Shown: positions 8,543 through 18,834, counted from the first letter of the stretch. The stretch is DNA of 64,000 nt from Vibrio fortis (GCF_000695685.1 NZ_JFFR01000018.1:1-64000), one strand, 5' to 3'. A program made the numbers and translations. Notes: generated by a model not told the origin, from the sequence alone.

Positions 8543-10561
8543 ATGAGACTGAACCCAAGACAAGACGAAGCTGTGAAGTACGTATCGGGGCCCTGTTTAG
8601 TATTAGCGGGTGCTGGATCGGGCAAAACACGTGTTATCACCAACAAGATTGCTTACTTGGTTCAGGAGTGTGGCTACAAGGCGCGAAATATTGCGGCTGT
8701 GACCTTCACCAATAAAGCCGCACGTGAAATGAAAGAGCGTGTTGGACAGACATTAGGTAAGAATGAATCTAAAGGGCTGATCGTTTCGACCTTCCACACC
8801 ATGGGTTTGAACATCATCCGCCGAGAATATAAGGCGCTTGGCTTAAAAGCGGGCTTTTCACTGTTTGATGATCAAGACCAGCTTGCTCTACTTAAAGAGC
8901 TAACGGAAAAGCAGATTGATGGCGATAAGGATCTTCTGCGTCAGCTATTGAGCACCATCTCAAACTGGAAAAATGACATGCTCACGCCAGATCAAGCGAA
9001 AGCGCGCGCTAAGGGTGAGCAAGAGCAGCTTTTTGCTTTCTGTTTTGAGATGTACCAAAAGCAGATGAAGGCGTATAACGCGCTCGACTTTGATGATTTG
9101 ATTGCAATGCCAGTATTGCTGCTGAAAACCAATCAAGAAGTGCGTGAGCGTTGGCAGTCTCGCATTCGCTATTTGTTGGTCGATGAGTACCAAGATACCA
9201 ACACCAGTCAGTATGAGTTAGTGCGTCTGTTGGTCGGCGAACGAGGTCGCTTGACGGTGGTAGGTGATGATGACCAATCGATCTACTCATGGCGTGGTGC
9301 GAAACCGCAAAACTTGGTGCTACTAGGTGAAGACTACCCGAACCTTCGTCTAATTAAGCTAGAGCAGAACTACCGCTCAACCAGTCGTATTCTGCGAGCG
9401 GCCAATATCTTGATCGCCAATAACCCGCACGTTTATGAAAAGTCTCTTTTCTCTGAGATCCCAGACGGCGAAAAGCTCAAGGTACTCAACGCTAAGAATG
9501 AAGACCATGAAGCAGAACGTATTACCGGTGAAATCATTGCTCATAAATTCTTAAATCGTACCGAATACAAAGATTATGCGGTGCTCTACCGAGGTAACCA
9601 TCAATCGCGCTTGATTGAAAAAGCGCTGATGCAGAACCGTATTCCTTACAAGATCTCGGGTGGCACGTCATTCTTCGCTCGTGCAGAGATTAAAGACATC
9701 ATGGCTTACCTACGAGTGCTGGTGAATCCGGATGACGATAATGCTTTCCTACGTATTGTGAACACCCCGCGTCGTGAGATTGGCCCGGTGACACTCGAGA
9801 AGCTGGGTAGCTATGCCAACATGCGTGGCAAGAGCTTGTTTGAAGCGAGCTTTGAGATGGGCTTGGAGCAGACACTGACAGGTCGAGGGCTAGAGAACCT
9901 GCGCCGCTTCACCGATTGGATTGTACGTATCTCTGATAATGCAGAGCGTGGTAATACGGTTGATGCAGTGCGATCTTTGGTTCGCGACATTAACTACGAA
10001 GATTGGTTATACGAAACGTCAGCGAGTCCGAAAGCGGCAGAAATGCGCATGAAGAACGTCTCTGATCTTTATAGCTGGATTGTCGCTGACCTTGAGGGTG
10101 ACAACTACGATAAAGAAGAGAAGACATTGAGAGAAGTGGTTCAGCGACTGACTCTGCGTGACATGATGGAGCGTGGCGAAGATGACGATGATGCCGACCA
10201 AGTGCAACTGATGACTTTACACGCCTCTAAAGGTCTCGAGTTCCCATATGTCTACCTAATGGGCGCGGAAGAGGGGATTCTTCCACATCAAACCAGTGTT
10301 GATGAAGGTAACGTCGAAGAAGAGCGTCGATTGATGTACGTGGGTATTACCCGAGCTCAGAAAGAGCTGACCTTTACTAAATGTCGTGAACGTCGCCAAT
10401 TTGGTGAATTGATCAAACCAACGCAGAGCCGCTTCTTAGATGAATTGCCACACGATGATGTTGAGTGGGAGACAGTGAAGAAACCTCAATCGCAAGAAGA
10501 GCGTATGGAGAAAGGCCAAGCGCATATCGCTAATATCAGAGCGATGTTTAATAAGAAATAA
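8543..10561 (+). CDS. rep: ATP-dependent DNA helicase Rep
   Basis: A 672-aa superfamily 1A 3'-5' helicase that restarts stalled replication forks and strips proteins from DNA. Walker A is AGAGSGKT with K28; motif Ia is [14 protein letters not shown]; motif II is VDEYQDTN; motif III is [11 protein letters not shown]; motifs V/VI ([29 protein letters not shown]) are present. The opening [14 protein letters not shown] and the length match E. coli Rep (673 aa) rather than the longer UvrD. Monocistronic with its own terminator. Confidence 0.96.
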   Translation: MRLNPRQDEAVKYVSGPCLVLAGAGSGKTRVITNKIAYLVQECGYKARNIAAVTFTNKAAREMKERVGQTLGKNESKGLIVSTFHTMGLNIIRREYKALGLKAGFSLFDDQDQLALLKELTEKQIDGDKDLLRQLLSTISNWKNDMLTPDQAKARAKGEQEQLFAFCFEMYQKQMKAYNALDFDDLIAMPVLLLKTNQEVRERWQSRIRYLLVDEYQDTNTSQYELVRLLVGERGRLTVVGDDDQSIYSWRGAKPQNLVLLGEDYPNLRLIKLEQNYRSTSRILRAANILIANNPHVYEKSLFSEIPDGEKLKVLNAKNEDHEAERITGEIIAHKFLNRTEYKDYAVLYRGNHQSRLIEKALMQNRIPYKISGGTSFFARAEIKDIMAYLRVLVNPDDDNAFLRIVNTPRREIGPVTLEKLGSYANMRGKSLFEASFEMGLEQTLTGRGLENLRRFTDWIVRISDNAERGNTVDAVRSLVRDINYEDWLYETSASPKAAEMRMKNVSDLYSWIVADLEGDNYDKEEKTLREVVQRLTLRDMMERGEDDDDADQVQLMTLHASKGLEFPYVYLMGAEEGILPHQTSVDEGNVEEERRLMYVGITRAQKELTFTKCRERRQFGELIKPTQSRFLDELPHDDVEWETVKKPQSQEERMEKGQAHIANIRAMFNKK

Positions 10562-10571
10562 GCAGAAAAAC

Positions 10572-10601
10572 AAAAAGGAGACCATGTGGTCTCCTTTTTT
10601 T
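10572..10601. terminator. Bidirectional terminator between rep and cytochrome c5
   Basis: GGAGACCA / TGGTCTCC stem with A-tract before and seven T after, between the converging genes. Confidence 0.9.
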
Positions 10602-10616
10602 AGAATTTTGGTTTGC

Positions 10617-11030
10617 TTATAGACCAGCGATCATGTGCTCGATAGCGTCTTTGATCTCATCGTCTGAACAGTCCATACATGAACCTTTCGCTGGCATCGC
10701 GTTGAAGCCGTTGATTGCGTGGTCCGCTAGGATGTCTCGGCCTTGAGCAATACGAGGTGCCCAATCCGCAGCATCACCAGTCTTTGGTGCGCCACTTACG
10801 CCAGATGCGTGACAAGCAATACAAAAAGTACCGTAAACAGTTGCGCCATCACGAGGACCAGTTGGTTCTGCTGCAACAGGTTCGCTACCAACTAGGTAAA
10901 CTTGACCAACGGGCTTGATGCGCTCAGCAATAGCGTCATGCTCTGCTTGGCTCAGTTCTGATGCGACCGCTGTCGTTGAAAAAGTCACTGCTGCGATGAC
11001 AAGGCTTAAAATTCGACGAGACATATCCAT
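10617..11030 (-). CDS. Cytochrome c5-type periplasmic monohaem cytochrome
   Basis: A 137-aa precursor with a signal peptide (about residues 1-24, ending AVAS), haem-binding CIACH, a distal Met ligand in NAMPAKG, and the extra CMDC cysteine pair characteristic of cytochrome c5. It would be a soluble or loosely bound periplasmic electron carrier, probably feeding a terminal oxidase or peroxidase. The upstream 14 residues of the open frame are not signal-like, so the ATG at 11028-11030 is taken; an ATG two codons later is equally possible. Confidence 0.85.
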   Translation of the reverse strand: MDMSRRILSLVIAAVTFSTTAVASELSQAEHDAIAERIKPVGQVYLVGSEPVAAEPTGPRDGATVYGTFCIACHASGVSGAPKTGDAADWAPRIAQGRDILADHAINGFNAMPAKGSCMDCSDDEIKDAIEHMIAGL

Positions 11031-11154
11031 TAAACTCACTTTACATTCCCAAGGTAAGTACGTGCCTACCAATTATAGTGTTAGAGGGGTGTGTTGATTT
11101 TAGTTGCAAAAAGCTACTGTTAAATCAATGTAAATAATGGGTGATTATATCCCG

Positions 11155-11183
11155 ATAAGTTGTTGCAATAAACAACAACTTAT
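11155..11183. other. 11-bp perfect inverted repeat between cytochrome c5 and the tRNA cluster
   Basis: ATAAGTTGTTG / CAACAACTTAT around a 7-nt loop. No T-run follows on either strand, so it looks more like a protein-binding dyad or RNA hairpin than a terminator. The rest of the 11031-11276 spacer is AT-rich without other clear features. Confidence 0.45.
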
Positions 11184-11276
11184 AGGCAATAGGGGGTTCT
11201 AGTACTCAAATAAGGGGTTTATCACATATTAACTGTCGAAAAAGAGAGCAAACGAGAAAAAAAATAAAAAAAGTAC

Positions 11277-11305
11277 TAGACGACCTAGGGTGATATACGT
11301 ATTAT
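11277..11305 (+). promoter_or_regulatory. Putative promoter of the tRNA cluster
   Basis: TAGACG and TATTAT separated by 17 bp, followed by a GC-rich stretch (CACTCCGCCG) like the discriminator of stringently controlled tRNA promoters, 22 nt before tRNA-Arg. The -35 match is 4 of 6. Confidence 0.45.
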
Positions 11306-11326
11306 TCCACTCCGCCGACAGGGCAT

Positions 11327-11403
<77 letters not shown>

Positions 11404-11451
11404 TCCGGACACTTGTTTCAACAAGTGAGAAATTGGCAAGAAAGAAACAAT

Positions 11452-11528
11452 GGTGGCTATAGCTCAGTTGGTAGAGCCCTGGATTGTGATTCCGGTGGTC
11501 GCGAGTTCGAATCTCGTTAGCCACCCCA
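11452..11528 (+). tRNA. tRNA-His(GTG)
   Basis: Includes the extra 5' G typical of tRNA-His, pairing with the C before CCA (GGTGGCTA/TAGCCACC). The anticodon is GUG in loop TTGTGAT. It closely resembles E. coli hisR. Confidence 0.97.
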
Positions 11529-11595
11529 TTTTTCTTTTAAAGAATATCGGTAGCTTCGGCTCCCAGTTCTGATAAAATCGGAACAAAACATAAGT

Positions 11596-11672
<77 letters not shown>

Positions 11673-11673
11673 C

Positions 11674-11752
<79 letters not shown>

Positions 11753-11763
11753 ATTAATTTTGT

Positions 11764-11840
<77 letters not shown>

Positions 11841-11848
11841 CTTTTAAG

Positions 11849-11879
11849 AAAGCTCATCAGAAATGATGAGCTTTTTTTC
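11849..11879 (+). terminator. Terminator after tRNA-Pro copy 2 (repeat unit A1)
   Basis: AAGCTCATCA / TGATGAGCTT with a GAAA loop and seven T. Immediately follows the mature 3' end of tRNA-Pro. Confidence 0.88.
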
Positions 11880-11959
11880 TATTTGGCGAATATATAATGG
11901 TGTTTTCGGGGGCTGGAAGCCCAGTCGCATCGCCTCCCTTTTCATCGACCACTATGAGA

Positions 11960-11989
11960 AAGCCTCGTCAGAAATGACGGGGCCTTTTT
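11960..11989 (+). terminator. Terminator-like hairpin in repeat unit B1
   Basis: CGTCA / TGACG core with GAAA loop, extended by G-U and G-C pairs and followed by five T. Confidence 0.6.
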
Positions 11990-12079
11990 ACATCCGAAAT
12001 ATAGATGATTTTAGACCTGAGTGTCAGAGGCTGGTACGCCAGTCCGATCGAATCTCCCTTCACGAACCACTTTTAAGAA

Positions 12080-12107
12080 GGCTCATCAGAAATGATGAGC
12101 TTTTTTT
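12080..12107 (+). terminator. Terminator in repeat unit A2
   Basis: GCTCATCA / TGATGAGC with GAAA loop and seven T, a near copy of the A1 hairpin. Confidence 0.8.
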
Positions 12108-12260
12108 CAATTTGGCGAAAATATAATGGTGTTTTCGGTAGCTGGGACGTCAGCTCTGTGAAAGCCCAGCCGCATCGCCTCCCTCTTCACCGTCCACGAT
12201 AAGAAAGCCTCAAGTAGCCGTCCGCATCAGAAATGGCGGTCTTTTTTTATATCTGAAATA

Positions 12261-13183
12261 TGTGAGAGGCCAGAGCACTACCCTTTAGGAACTTGTCTGC
12301 TCCGCATATCTTCCCCTGTCATCCTTAACAGAGTTTCTATTAGCATTTGCCATCGATCTCTATAAACAAACTCACAATCAGTACTGTCTATTGACGATGT
12401 TTAAATGCACTTTAAAGCATATGAACACCATCAAGTGGGTAGGCTTTGCGCTAATTCAGTGCTACGGCGAATAATTTATTGAAGTGGTTGATGAATCTTT
12501 GCACTAATATTAAGCATATTTGCCTTTTTGGGGCATTTATCTGATTAAGATAATGTTCTTTTTCTGGAGTTGGTGGGTAATTTATCACCAAACCTTATTG
12601 AGGAGATGTTTTATGAATTAGACAGCTTCACTTAACCTTATTGAGGTAGAGGCAAGACTATTGCTTACGGTGATTTTTCCTTTCAAATCTCTACTATCCC
12701 CGAAATATTACTGCCTTTCTTGAGTAGATCTTACTATCAATTCTGTAAATAAATTTTGGTTTAAACTTCTGATTTTGTGATGTTATTTGGATTAAGTGGC
12801 GGTTATTTTCACTAAAATTGGTTTATGTTTCTATATTGTTAATCGTTTAGTGGAATAATTATTTATCTAAAGTGACTAAAAGGAAAAAGTGCTTTAACGG
12901 TTTAAAAATCTTATACAAGTATATGTATAAAGGCGTTTGCTTGACTTTTCTAATACGAAATAAATGCTGAATTCTTCTTACTATATGCTTATCAAGTGAA
13001 TAATTATATGGTGTTTTTGCTTGCTTGACGTTTAATGTCGACTTTTTATCCTATTTTTGTTGCTTTTCTGTGAATTATTTGCCAAATTGTCATCCGTATA
13101 AAATATCAGAACATTATTCTGGTAAGAATGGATTCAATTTTGCAGACAGGGCAGAAAGCTGCCAAAGCAGTAGAGGTCTGGTA
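12261..13183. other. About 920 bp AT-rich non-coding leader before the peptide ABC operon
   Basis: No convincing gene on either strand. Visible items are a 13-bp direct repeat AACCTTATTGAGG at 12591-12603 and 12634-12646; a hairpin TTGGTG/CACCAA at 12570-12591; and a two-codon minigene ATG-AAT-TAG at 12613-12621 with AGGAG 7 nt before it. The stretch 12690-13100 is strongly AT-rich. The operon promoter must lie here, but I could not fix it. An open frame from 13025 continues into the ATPase without homology and is taken as leader. Confidence 0.5.
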
Positions 13184-14911
13184 ATGTCACTTTTAGAAGT
13201 AAAAAACCTTCGTATCGAATACCCATCTCGTCATGGTGTGCACGCTGCGGTGAAATCACTCTCGTTCAACATTGAGCGCGGAGAGATCGTGGGTGTAGTA
13301 GGGGAATCTGGTGCTGGTAAGTCAACGGTTGGTAACGCGGTTATCGATCTATTGAGCCCTCCAGGCCGCATCGCGAGTGGTGAAGTTTTCTTAGATGGTG
13401 AGAAAGTATCAGGTTTATCACCTGAAGATATGCGTAAAGTACGCGGTTCAAAGATCGGGTTCATCTTCCAAGACCCGATGACATCTCTTAACCCTCTTTT
13501 CACCGTTGAGCAGCAACTGAAAGAAACGATTCACGCTAACATGAACGTTTCTGAGCAAGAAGCCTATGAGCGTTCCCTTGACTTGATGAATCAAGTGGGT
13601 ATCCCGCAACCAGAAAACCGTCTGAAACAATATCCCCACCAATTCTCTGGCGGTATGCGTCAGCGTGTGGTTATCGCAATTGCACTGGCGGGTGAGCCAG
13701 ATCTTATTATTGCCGATGAACCTACCACAGCACTGGATGTATCGATCCAAGACCAAATCCTAGGTCTGATTCGTGAATTGTGCATCAAGAAGAACGTAGG
13801 TTGTATGTTGGTAACGCACGATATGGGTGTGGTTTCTAACGTAACCGATCGCGTAGCGGTAATGTACCGCGGTGACTTAGTTGAGTTTGGTCCAACGGCG
13901 CAAGTCCTTGGTACTCCTGAGCACCCATACACGCACAGCTTGATCTCTGCGGTTCCACGTTCAGATCGCAAACTCGATCGCTTCCCTCTAGTGAGCTACA
14001 TCGAAGAAGCGCACGAGATGGAACCTCTGGATGTTAAAAACCACTGGTTGGGTCAAAGCCAAGATCACCGTGAATACACTGGTCCACTACTAAATGTGGA
14101 AAACGTAAACTTGCGTTTTACCACTAAAGATTCATTCTTTGAGAGCCGTCGTGAGTACGTTCAAGCTTCAAACAATGTGAGCTTTGAAGTTCATGAAGGT
14201 GAAACCTTTGGTCTTGTAGGTGAGTCTGGTTCTGGTAAATCAACAATCGCACGTGTGATTGCTGGCCTGTACGCACCAAACTCGGGCAAGGTAACGTTTG
14301 AAGGCGTTGACTTAACTGGCCTGAAGTCTGAAAAAGAGCGCCGCCCAATGCGTCGTCAGATGCAGATGGTGTTCCAAAACCCTTACACATCAATGAACCC
14401 TCGAATGAAGATATTCGACATCATTGCTGAGCCAATCCGTTTCCATAAGCTAACTCGTAACGAGAATGAAACGCGTCAGATCGTACACGATCTCTTAGAT
14501 CATGTAGGTCTGGGTAAGATGGCTGGTGTTAAGTACCCACACGAATTCTCTGGTGGCCAGCGTCAGCGTATCTCTATCGCTCGTGCTCTGGCAACTCGTC
14601 CTCGTCTTCTGATTTGTGATGAACCAACGTCGGCACTGGATGTGTCTGTTCAAGCGCAAATCCTTAACCTACTAAAAGACCTACAGGATGAGCTAAACCT
14701 AACCATGCTGTTCATCAGTCACGATTTACCGGTTATTCGTCAGATGTGTGACCGCGTGGGTGTAATGCAGATGGGTACACTGCTTGAGGTTGCGCCGACC
14801 GAGCAGTTGTTCCAATCACCTCAGCATGAGTACAGCAAACAATTGATTTCTTTAATGCCTGAATTTACAGGCTTACGAGAAGAAAAAGCAGTGGCGAACG
14901 CCGCGGTATAA
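13184..14911 (+). CDS. Peptide-type ABC transporter, fused double ATP-binding protein
   Basis: A 575-aa protein with two complete nucleotide-binding domains in one chain, corresponding to DppD+DppF or OppD+OppF. NBD1: Walker A GESGAGKS, signature FSGGMRQR, Walker B LIIADEPT. NBD2: GESGSGKS, FSGGQRQR, LLICDEPT. Both halves look catalytically complete. The ATG at 13184 (MSLLEVKNLRIEYPS) with GAGG upstream is preferred over the longer frame from 13025. It is first of a four-gene set with the binding protein and two permeases, so it powers import of peptides or similar compounds. The substrate cannot be read from sequence; GsiA-like glutathione uptake and oligosaccharide uptake are alternatives. 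Confidence 0.9.
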   Translation: MSLLEVKNLRIEYPSRHGVHAAVKSLSFNIERGEIVGVVGESGAGKSTVGNAVIDLLSPPGRIASGEVFLDGEKVSGLSPEDMRKVRGSKIGFIFQDPMTSLNPLFTVEQQLKETIHANMNVSEQEAYERSLDLMNQVGIPQPENRLKQYPHQFSGGMRQRVVIAIALAGEPDLIIADEPTTALDVSIQDQILGLIRELCIKKNVGCMLVTHDMGVVSNVTDRVAVMYRGDLVEFGPTAQVLGTPEHPYTHSLISAVPRSDRKLDRFPLVSYIEEAHEMEPLDVKNHWLGQSQDHREYTGPLLNVENVNLRFTTKDSFFESRREYVQASNNVSFEVHEGETFGLVGESGSGKSTIARVIAGLYAPNSGKVTFEGVDLTGLKSEKERRPMRRQMQMVFQNPYTSMNPRMKIFDIIAEPIRFHKLTRNENETRQIVHDLLDHVGLGKMAGVKYPHEFSGGQRQRISIARALATRPRLLICDEPTSALDVSVQAQILNLLKDLQDELNLTMLFISHDLPVIRQMCDRVGVMQMGTLLEVAPTEQLFQSPQHEYSKQLISLMPEFTGLREEKAVANAAV

Positions 14912-15005
14912 ATGTAAGCGGGTGAGGTTGAGCCTGCTTTAAAAATAAAACAGACGCAAATACAACAACTAGGGATCTGGATTCCCGCATGAAGGAGTTA
15001 TGCAA

Positions 15006-16559
15006 ATGAAAACCATGAAAAGCAAATTAGCAGTCGCTTTGATGGCAGCTGGCCTAAGCTTTAGTGCAGCAGCAGCAGATATTACCGTTGGCTACGCAGC
15101 TGACCCAGTATCACTTGACCCGCACGAGCAGCTGTCTGGTGGCACACTGCAAATGTCTCACATGGTGTTTGACCCTCTAGTACGTTTCACTCAAGAGATG
15201 GATTTTGAAGGCCGCCTAGCATCTAGCTGGGAGCGTGTTGATGAAACGACTTTCCGCTTTAACCTACGTAAGGGTGTGAAATTCCACTCTGGTAACGAAC
15301 TAACAGCTGACGATGTTGTGTGGACTTTCGAGCGTCTACAAGCGTCTCCAGACTTCAAGTCTATCTTCACGCCATACGAGAAAATGGTAAAAGTGGATGA
15401 CTACACCGTTGAGCTAGTATCGAAAGCGGCTTACCCACTAGTACTACAAACAGCGACTTACATCTTCCCAATGGACAGCAAGTTCTACTCTGGTAAGACT
15501 GCGGATGGTAAAGATAAGTCAGAGCTAGTGAAGCACGGTAACTCGTTCGCTTCGACTAACGTTTCTGGTACAGGTCCATTCATCGTTACTGAGCGTGAGC
15601 AGGGCGTAAAAGTTCAGTTCAAACGTTTCAACGATTACTGGGACACAGAGACAAAAGGTAACGTTGATAACCTAACGCTAGTACCAATCAAAGAAGACGC
15701 AACGCGTGTAGCAGCACTTCTTTCTGGTGACGTAGACATGATTCACCCAGTAGCACCAAACGATCACAAACGTGTTAAGAACGCGAAAGGCATCGACCTT
15801 GTGACGCTACCTGGTACTCGTATCATCACGTTCCAAATGAACCAAAACAGCAACGAAGCACTGAAAGATGTTCGCGTTCGTCAGGCGATTGTTCACGCAA
15901 TCAACAACGAAGGTATCGTTAAGAAGATCATGAAAGGCTTCGCAACAGCTGCTGGTCAGCAAAGCCCAACAGGCTACGCAGGTCACAACGAGGAGCTAGT
16001 GCCACGTTACGATCTTAAGAAAGCGAAAGAGCTGATGAAAGAAGCGGGCTACGCAGACGGCTTCACGCTAACGATGATGGCACCAAACAACCGTTACGTG
16101 AACGATGCGAAAGTTGCTCAAGCATCTGCAGCAATGCTGTCTAAGATCGGCATCAAGGTTGATCTGAAAACAATGCCTAAAGCGCAATACTGGCCTGAGT
16201 TCGACCTATGTTCAGCAGACATGATGATGATCGGCTGGCACTCAGATACAGAAGATTCAGCGAACTTCAACGAGTTCCTAACTATGACTCGTAACGAAGA
16301 GACTGGTCGTGGTCAGTACAACTGTTCTGGTTACTCAAACCCAGAGATGGATGCAACAGTAGAAGCATCTAACACTGAAACTGATCCAGCTAAGCGTTCT
16401 CAAATGCTGAAAGGCGTTGAAGCAACACTTTACAACGACGCAGCATTCGTACCGCTACACTGGCAAAGTGAAGCGTGGGGCGCTAAGTCTAACGTTGGTG
16501 CTGCTGACATCGTTAACCCAATGGTTATGCCTTACTTCGGCGACCTAGTTGTACAGTAA
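15006..16559 (+). CDS. Peptide-type ABC transporter, periplasmic substrate-binding protein
   Basis: A 517-aa SBP of family 5 (DppA/OppA type). The signal peptide covers about residues 1-24 (MKTMKSKLAVALMAAGLSFSAAAA). The mature protein begins ITVGYAADPVSLDPHEQ and carries the family segments FNLRKGVKFHSGNELTADDVVWTFERL and DVRVRQAIVHAINNEGIVKKIMKG. There is no lipobox, so it is soluble in the periplasm. The ATG at 15006 has AAGGAG at the ideal 8-nt spacing; an ATG at 15000 is only 2 nt from it. A terminator-like hairpin follows and probably raises binding-protein transcript over the permeases. Confidence 0.93.
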   Translation: MKTMKSKLAVALMAAGLSFSAAAADITVGYAADPVSLDPHEQLSGGTLQMSHMVFDPLVRFTQEMDFEGRLASSWERVDETTFRFNLRKGVKFHSGNELTADDVVWTFERLQASPDFKSIFTPYEKMVKVDDYTVELVSKAAYPLVLQTATYIFPMDSKFYSGKTADGKDKSELVKHGNSFASTNVSGTGPFIVTEREQGVKVQFKRFNDYWDTETKGNVDNLTLVPIKEDATRVAALLSGDVDMIHPVAPNDHKRVKNAKGIDLVTLPGTRIITFQMNQNSNEALKDVRVRQAIVHAINNEGIVKKIMKGFATAAGQQSPTGYAGHNEELVPRYDLKKAKELMKEAGYADGFTLTMMAPNNRYVNDAKVAQASAAMLSKIGIKVDLKTMPKAQYWPEFDLCSADMMMIGWHSDTEDSANFNEFLTMTRNEETGRGQYNCSGYSNPEMDATVEASNTETDPAKRSQMLKGVEATLYNDAAFVPLHWQSEAWGAKSNVGAADIVNPMVMPYFGDLVVQ

Positions 16560-16576
16560 TCTAGCTTGCTAGATGT

Positions 16577-16607
16577 GAGAGCCTGTTGGTTCAGGCTCTC
16601 GCTTTTT
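16577..16607 (+). terminator. Intra-operon terminator between binding protein and permeases
   Basis: GAGAGCCTG / CAGGCTCTC stem followed by GCTTTTT. It lies inside the transporter operon. A 7-bp inverted repeat TCTAGTT/AACTAGA at 16686-16707 sits further on, before the permease start. Partial termination is the likely role. Confidence 0.75.
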
Positions 16608-16734
16608 AAGTTGTTCTATTAAGTTTCGGTATTTAGTCTTCCTTCAGTCTGGCTAGATACCTTTTTTAAGACTGAATATTTGTTGTCTAGTTACGGACTT
16701 AACTAGATAGTCATGGATAGATAAGGGGCAAGGA

Positions 16735-17712
16735 ATGTTTACGTTTCTGGTCAAGCGCCTGTTTCAGGCACTGATAGTGATGTTTGTGATCAGTTTGGTG
16801 GCGTTTGCCATTCAGGATAACCTGGGCGACCCGTTACGTGAGTTGGTAGGTCAGTCTGTTTCAGAAGCGGAGCGTCAAGCGCTGCGTGATGAGCTGGGCC
16901 TCAACGATCCCTTCATTACAAAATACACTCGCTTTGTAGGTGCTGCTCTACAGGGTGATCTTGGTACTTCGTACTTCTTTAAGCGTCCAGCTGTGGACGT
17001 TATCTTAGACAAGCTGGTGGCTACACTTGAGTTAGTGTTTGGTGCATCGCTTATCATTGTTTGTTTGTCGATCCCACTTGGGGTCTACTCGGCGATTCAC
17101 CCAAAAAGTTTCTTTACCAAGCTGGTCATGGCGGGCAGTAGTATCGGTATCTCGATTCCAGTGTTCTTAACTGCCATTATGCTGATGTATGTGTTCTCTA
17201 TTGAGCTTGGCTGGTTGCCTTCTTATGGACGTGGTGAAACTGCCAACTGGCTTGGTTGGGAATCTGGCTTCTTTACGCTAGATGGCCTTGCACACTTAGT
17301 TCTGCCAAGTATTGCGCTCGCTTCTATCATGCTACCGCTGTTCATCCGTCTCGTACGTTCTGAGATGCTGGAAGTACTGAGCTCTGAATACATCAAGTTC
17401 GGTAAAGCGAAAGGCTTAGCACTGAACAAGATCTACTACCAACATGCGCTGAAAAACACCATGCTCCCTGTACTAACGGTGGGTGGTGTTCAGATTGGTA
17501 CCATGGTGGCTTACACCATTCTTACTGAAACTGTATTCCAGTGGCCGGGTACCGGCTTCCTATTCCTTGAAGCGATTAACCGAGTGGATACACCACTGAT
17601 TACCGCATACGTTATTTTTGTTGGCCTGATTTTCGTAGTAACCAACACCATTGTTGACTTGCTATACGGCATCATTAACCCAACAGTGAACATTACAGGG
17701 AAAGGAGCATAA
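16735..17712 (+). CDS. Peptide-type ABC transporter permease (DppB/OppB-like)
   Basis: A 325-aa inner-membrane permease with about six transmembrane helices, starting MFTFLVKRLFQALIVMFVISL. The EAA loop that docks the ATPase is EYIKFGKAKGLALNKIYYQHALKN at about residues 220-243. The opening helix and the periplasmic segment LRDELGLNDPFITKYTRFV are typical of the DppB/OppB family. AAGG lies shortly before the ATG. It pairs with the next gene, two bases away. Confidence 0.92.
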   Translation: MFTFLVKRLFQALIVMFVISLVAFAIQDNLGDPLRELVGQSVSEAERQALRDELGLNDPFITKYTRFVGAALQGDLGTSYFFKRPAVDVILDKLVATLELVFGASLIIVCLSIPLGVYSAIHPKSFFTKLVMAGSSIGISIPVFLTAIMLMYVFSIELGWLPSYGRGETANWLGWESGFFTLDGLAHLVLPSIALASIMLPLFIRLVRSEMLEVLSSEYIKFGKAKGLALNKIYYQHALKNTMLPVLTVGGVQIGTMVAYTILTETVFQWPGTGFLFLEAINRVDTPLITAYVIFVGLIFVVTNTIVDLLYGIINPTVNITGKGA

Positions 17713-17714
17713 TC

Positions 17715-18653
17715 ATGGAACAATCAACAACAGCTCCATCTCGTTGGGAGCGCTTTAAGCAGTCAGACATTCTGTACTACTTCTTACGTGACAAAGTGGC
17801 GATGTTCAGCTTCGCTGTCTTTACCGCATTCTTGGTGATGGCTCTGGCTGCACCGATTCTCGCGCCGACTGACCCATATGATGTGACGTCGATTGACATC
17901 ATGGACTCAGAGCTACCGCCATCATGGATGGAAGATGGTGATGAGCGTTTCCTATTGGGTACTGATGAGCAAGGTCGTGACATTCTATCGACTATGCTTT
18001 ACGGCTCTCGTCTGTCACTAACGATTGGTTTCTTGGCGGTAGGTCTTCAGCTAACCCTAGGTATCATCATCGGTTTGTCTGCGGGCTACTTCGGTGGTCG
18101 TATCGATAGCTTCCTAATGCGCTTCGCCGATGTTCAGCTCTCTTTCTCAACCATGATGGTTGCGATCATTGTTTCGGCTATCTTTAAGGCTAGCTTTGGT
18201 AGTGATTTCTACGCTCAGTACGCAGTAGTGATGCTGGTGGTGATCATCGGTATTGCCGAATGGCCGCAGTATGCGCGTACGATTCGTGCATCGGTATTGG
18301 CAGAAAAGAAGAAAGAGTATGTCGAAGCGGCACGTGTGATGGGCTTTAAAGCACCTCGTATCATGTTCCGCCACATTCTACCGAACTGTTTGTCTCCAAT
18401 TCTGGTTATCTCTACGGTGCAGGTGGCAAATGCCATCATGTCTGAAGCGGCACTTTCTTTCCTAGGCCTTGGCCTTCCGGTAGACCAACCATCACTTGGC
18501 GCACTGATCAGTATCGGCTTTAACTACATCTTCTCGGGTGCATGGTGGATTACTGCCTTCCCAGGTGTGGTATTGGTAACGCTGGTACTGGTAATTAACC
18601 TGCTTGGTGACTGGTTACGCGACGTATTTAACCCGAAAATTTATAAAGGTTGA
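17715..18653 (+). CDS. Peptide-type ABC transporter permease (DppC/OppC-like)
   Basis: A 312-aa permease with an N-terminal OppC-type segment (SDILYYFLRDKVAMFSFAVFTAFL), the family motif LLGTDEQGRDILSTMLYGSRLSL and an EAA loop EYVEAARVMGFKAPRIMFRHILPN. It starts 2 nt after the partner permease stop, with AAAGGAG upstream, and ends the operon. Together the two permeases form the channel energised by the fused ATPase. Confidence 0.92.
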   Translation: MEQSTTAPSRWERFKQSDILYYFLRDKVAMFSFAVFTAFLVMALAAPILAPTDPYDVTSIDIMDSELPPSWMEDGDERFLLGTDEQGRDILSTMLYGSRLSLTIGFLAVGLQLTLGIIIGLSAGYFGGRIDSFLMRFADVQLSFSTMMVAIIVSAIFKASFGSDFYAQYAVVMLVVIIGIAEWPQYARTIRASVLAEKKKEYVEAARVMGFKAPRIMFRHILPNCLSPILVISTVQVANAIMSEAALSFLGLGLPVDQPSLGALISIGFNYIFSGAWWITAFPGVVLVTLVLVINLLGDWLRDVFNPKIYKG

Positions 18654-18693
18654 TCCCGAGCGATTGATTTTTAATAAAAAAGCTCACTAAACT

Positions 18694-18724
18694 AAGAGTC
18701 GTAAGCAATTACGGCTCTTTTTTT
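18694..18724 (+). terminator. Terminator of the peptide ABC operon
   Basis: AAGAGTCGTAA / TTACGGCTCTT with a 4-nt loop (one G-U pair), followed by T7. Confidence 0.85.
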
Positions 18725-18834
18725 GCTTATAGTTTAGGAACTATGAGTTATTGATGTAGTCAATAATGTCTTAAATGGAATTCATTTTTTATCGACACCA
18801 AGTCGGTAATAATTTTACCCTTGAGGGTTGAGTG

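Noticed and set aside
11863..12126. An 87-aa plus-strand frame in the tRNA-derived repeats.
   Set aside because: It starts inside a terminator hairpin and simply follows the repeat units; no ribosome-binding site.
13025..13183. 53-residue N-terminal extension of the double ATPase.
   Set aside because: AT-rich, not homologous to ABC ATPases, and a start with GAGG upstream exists at 13184.
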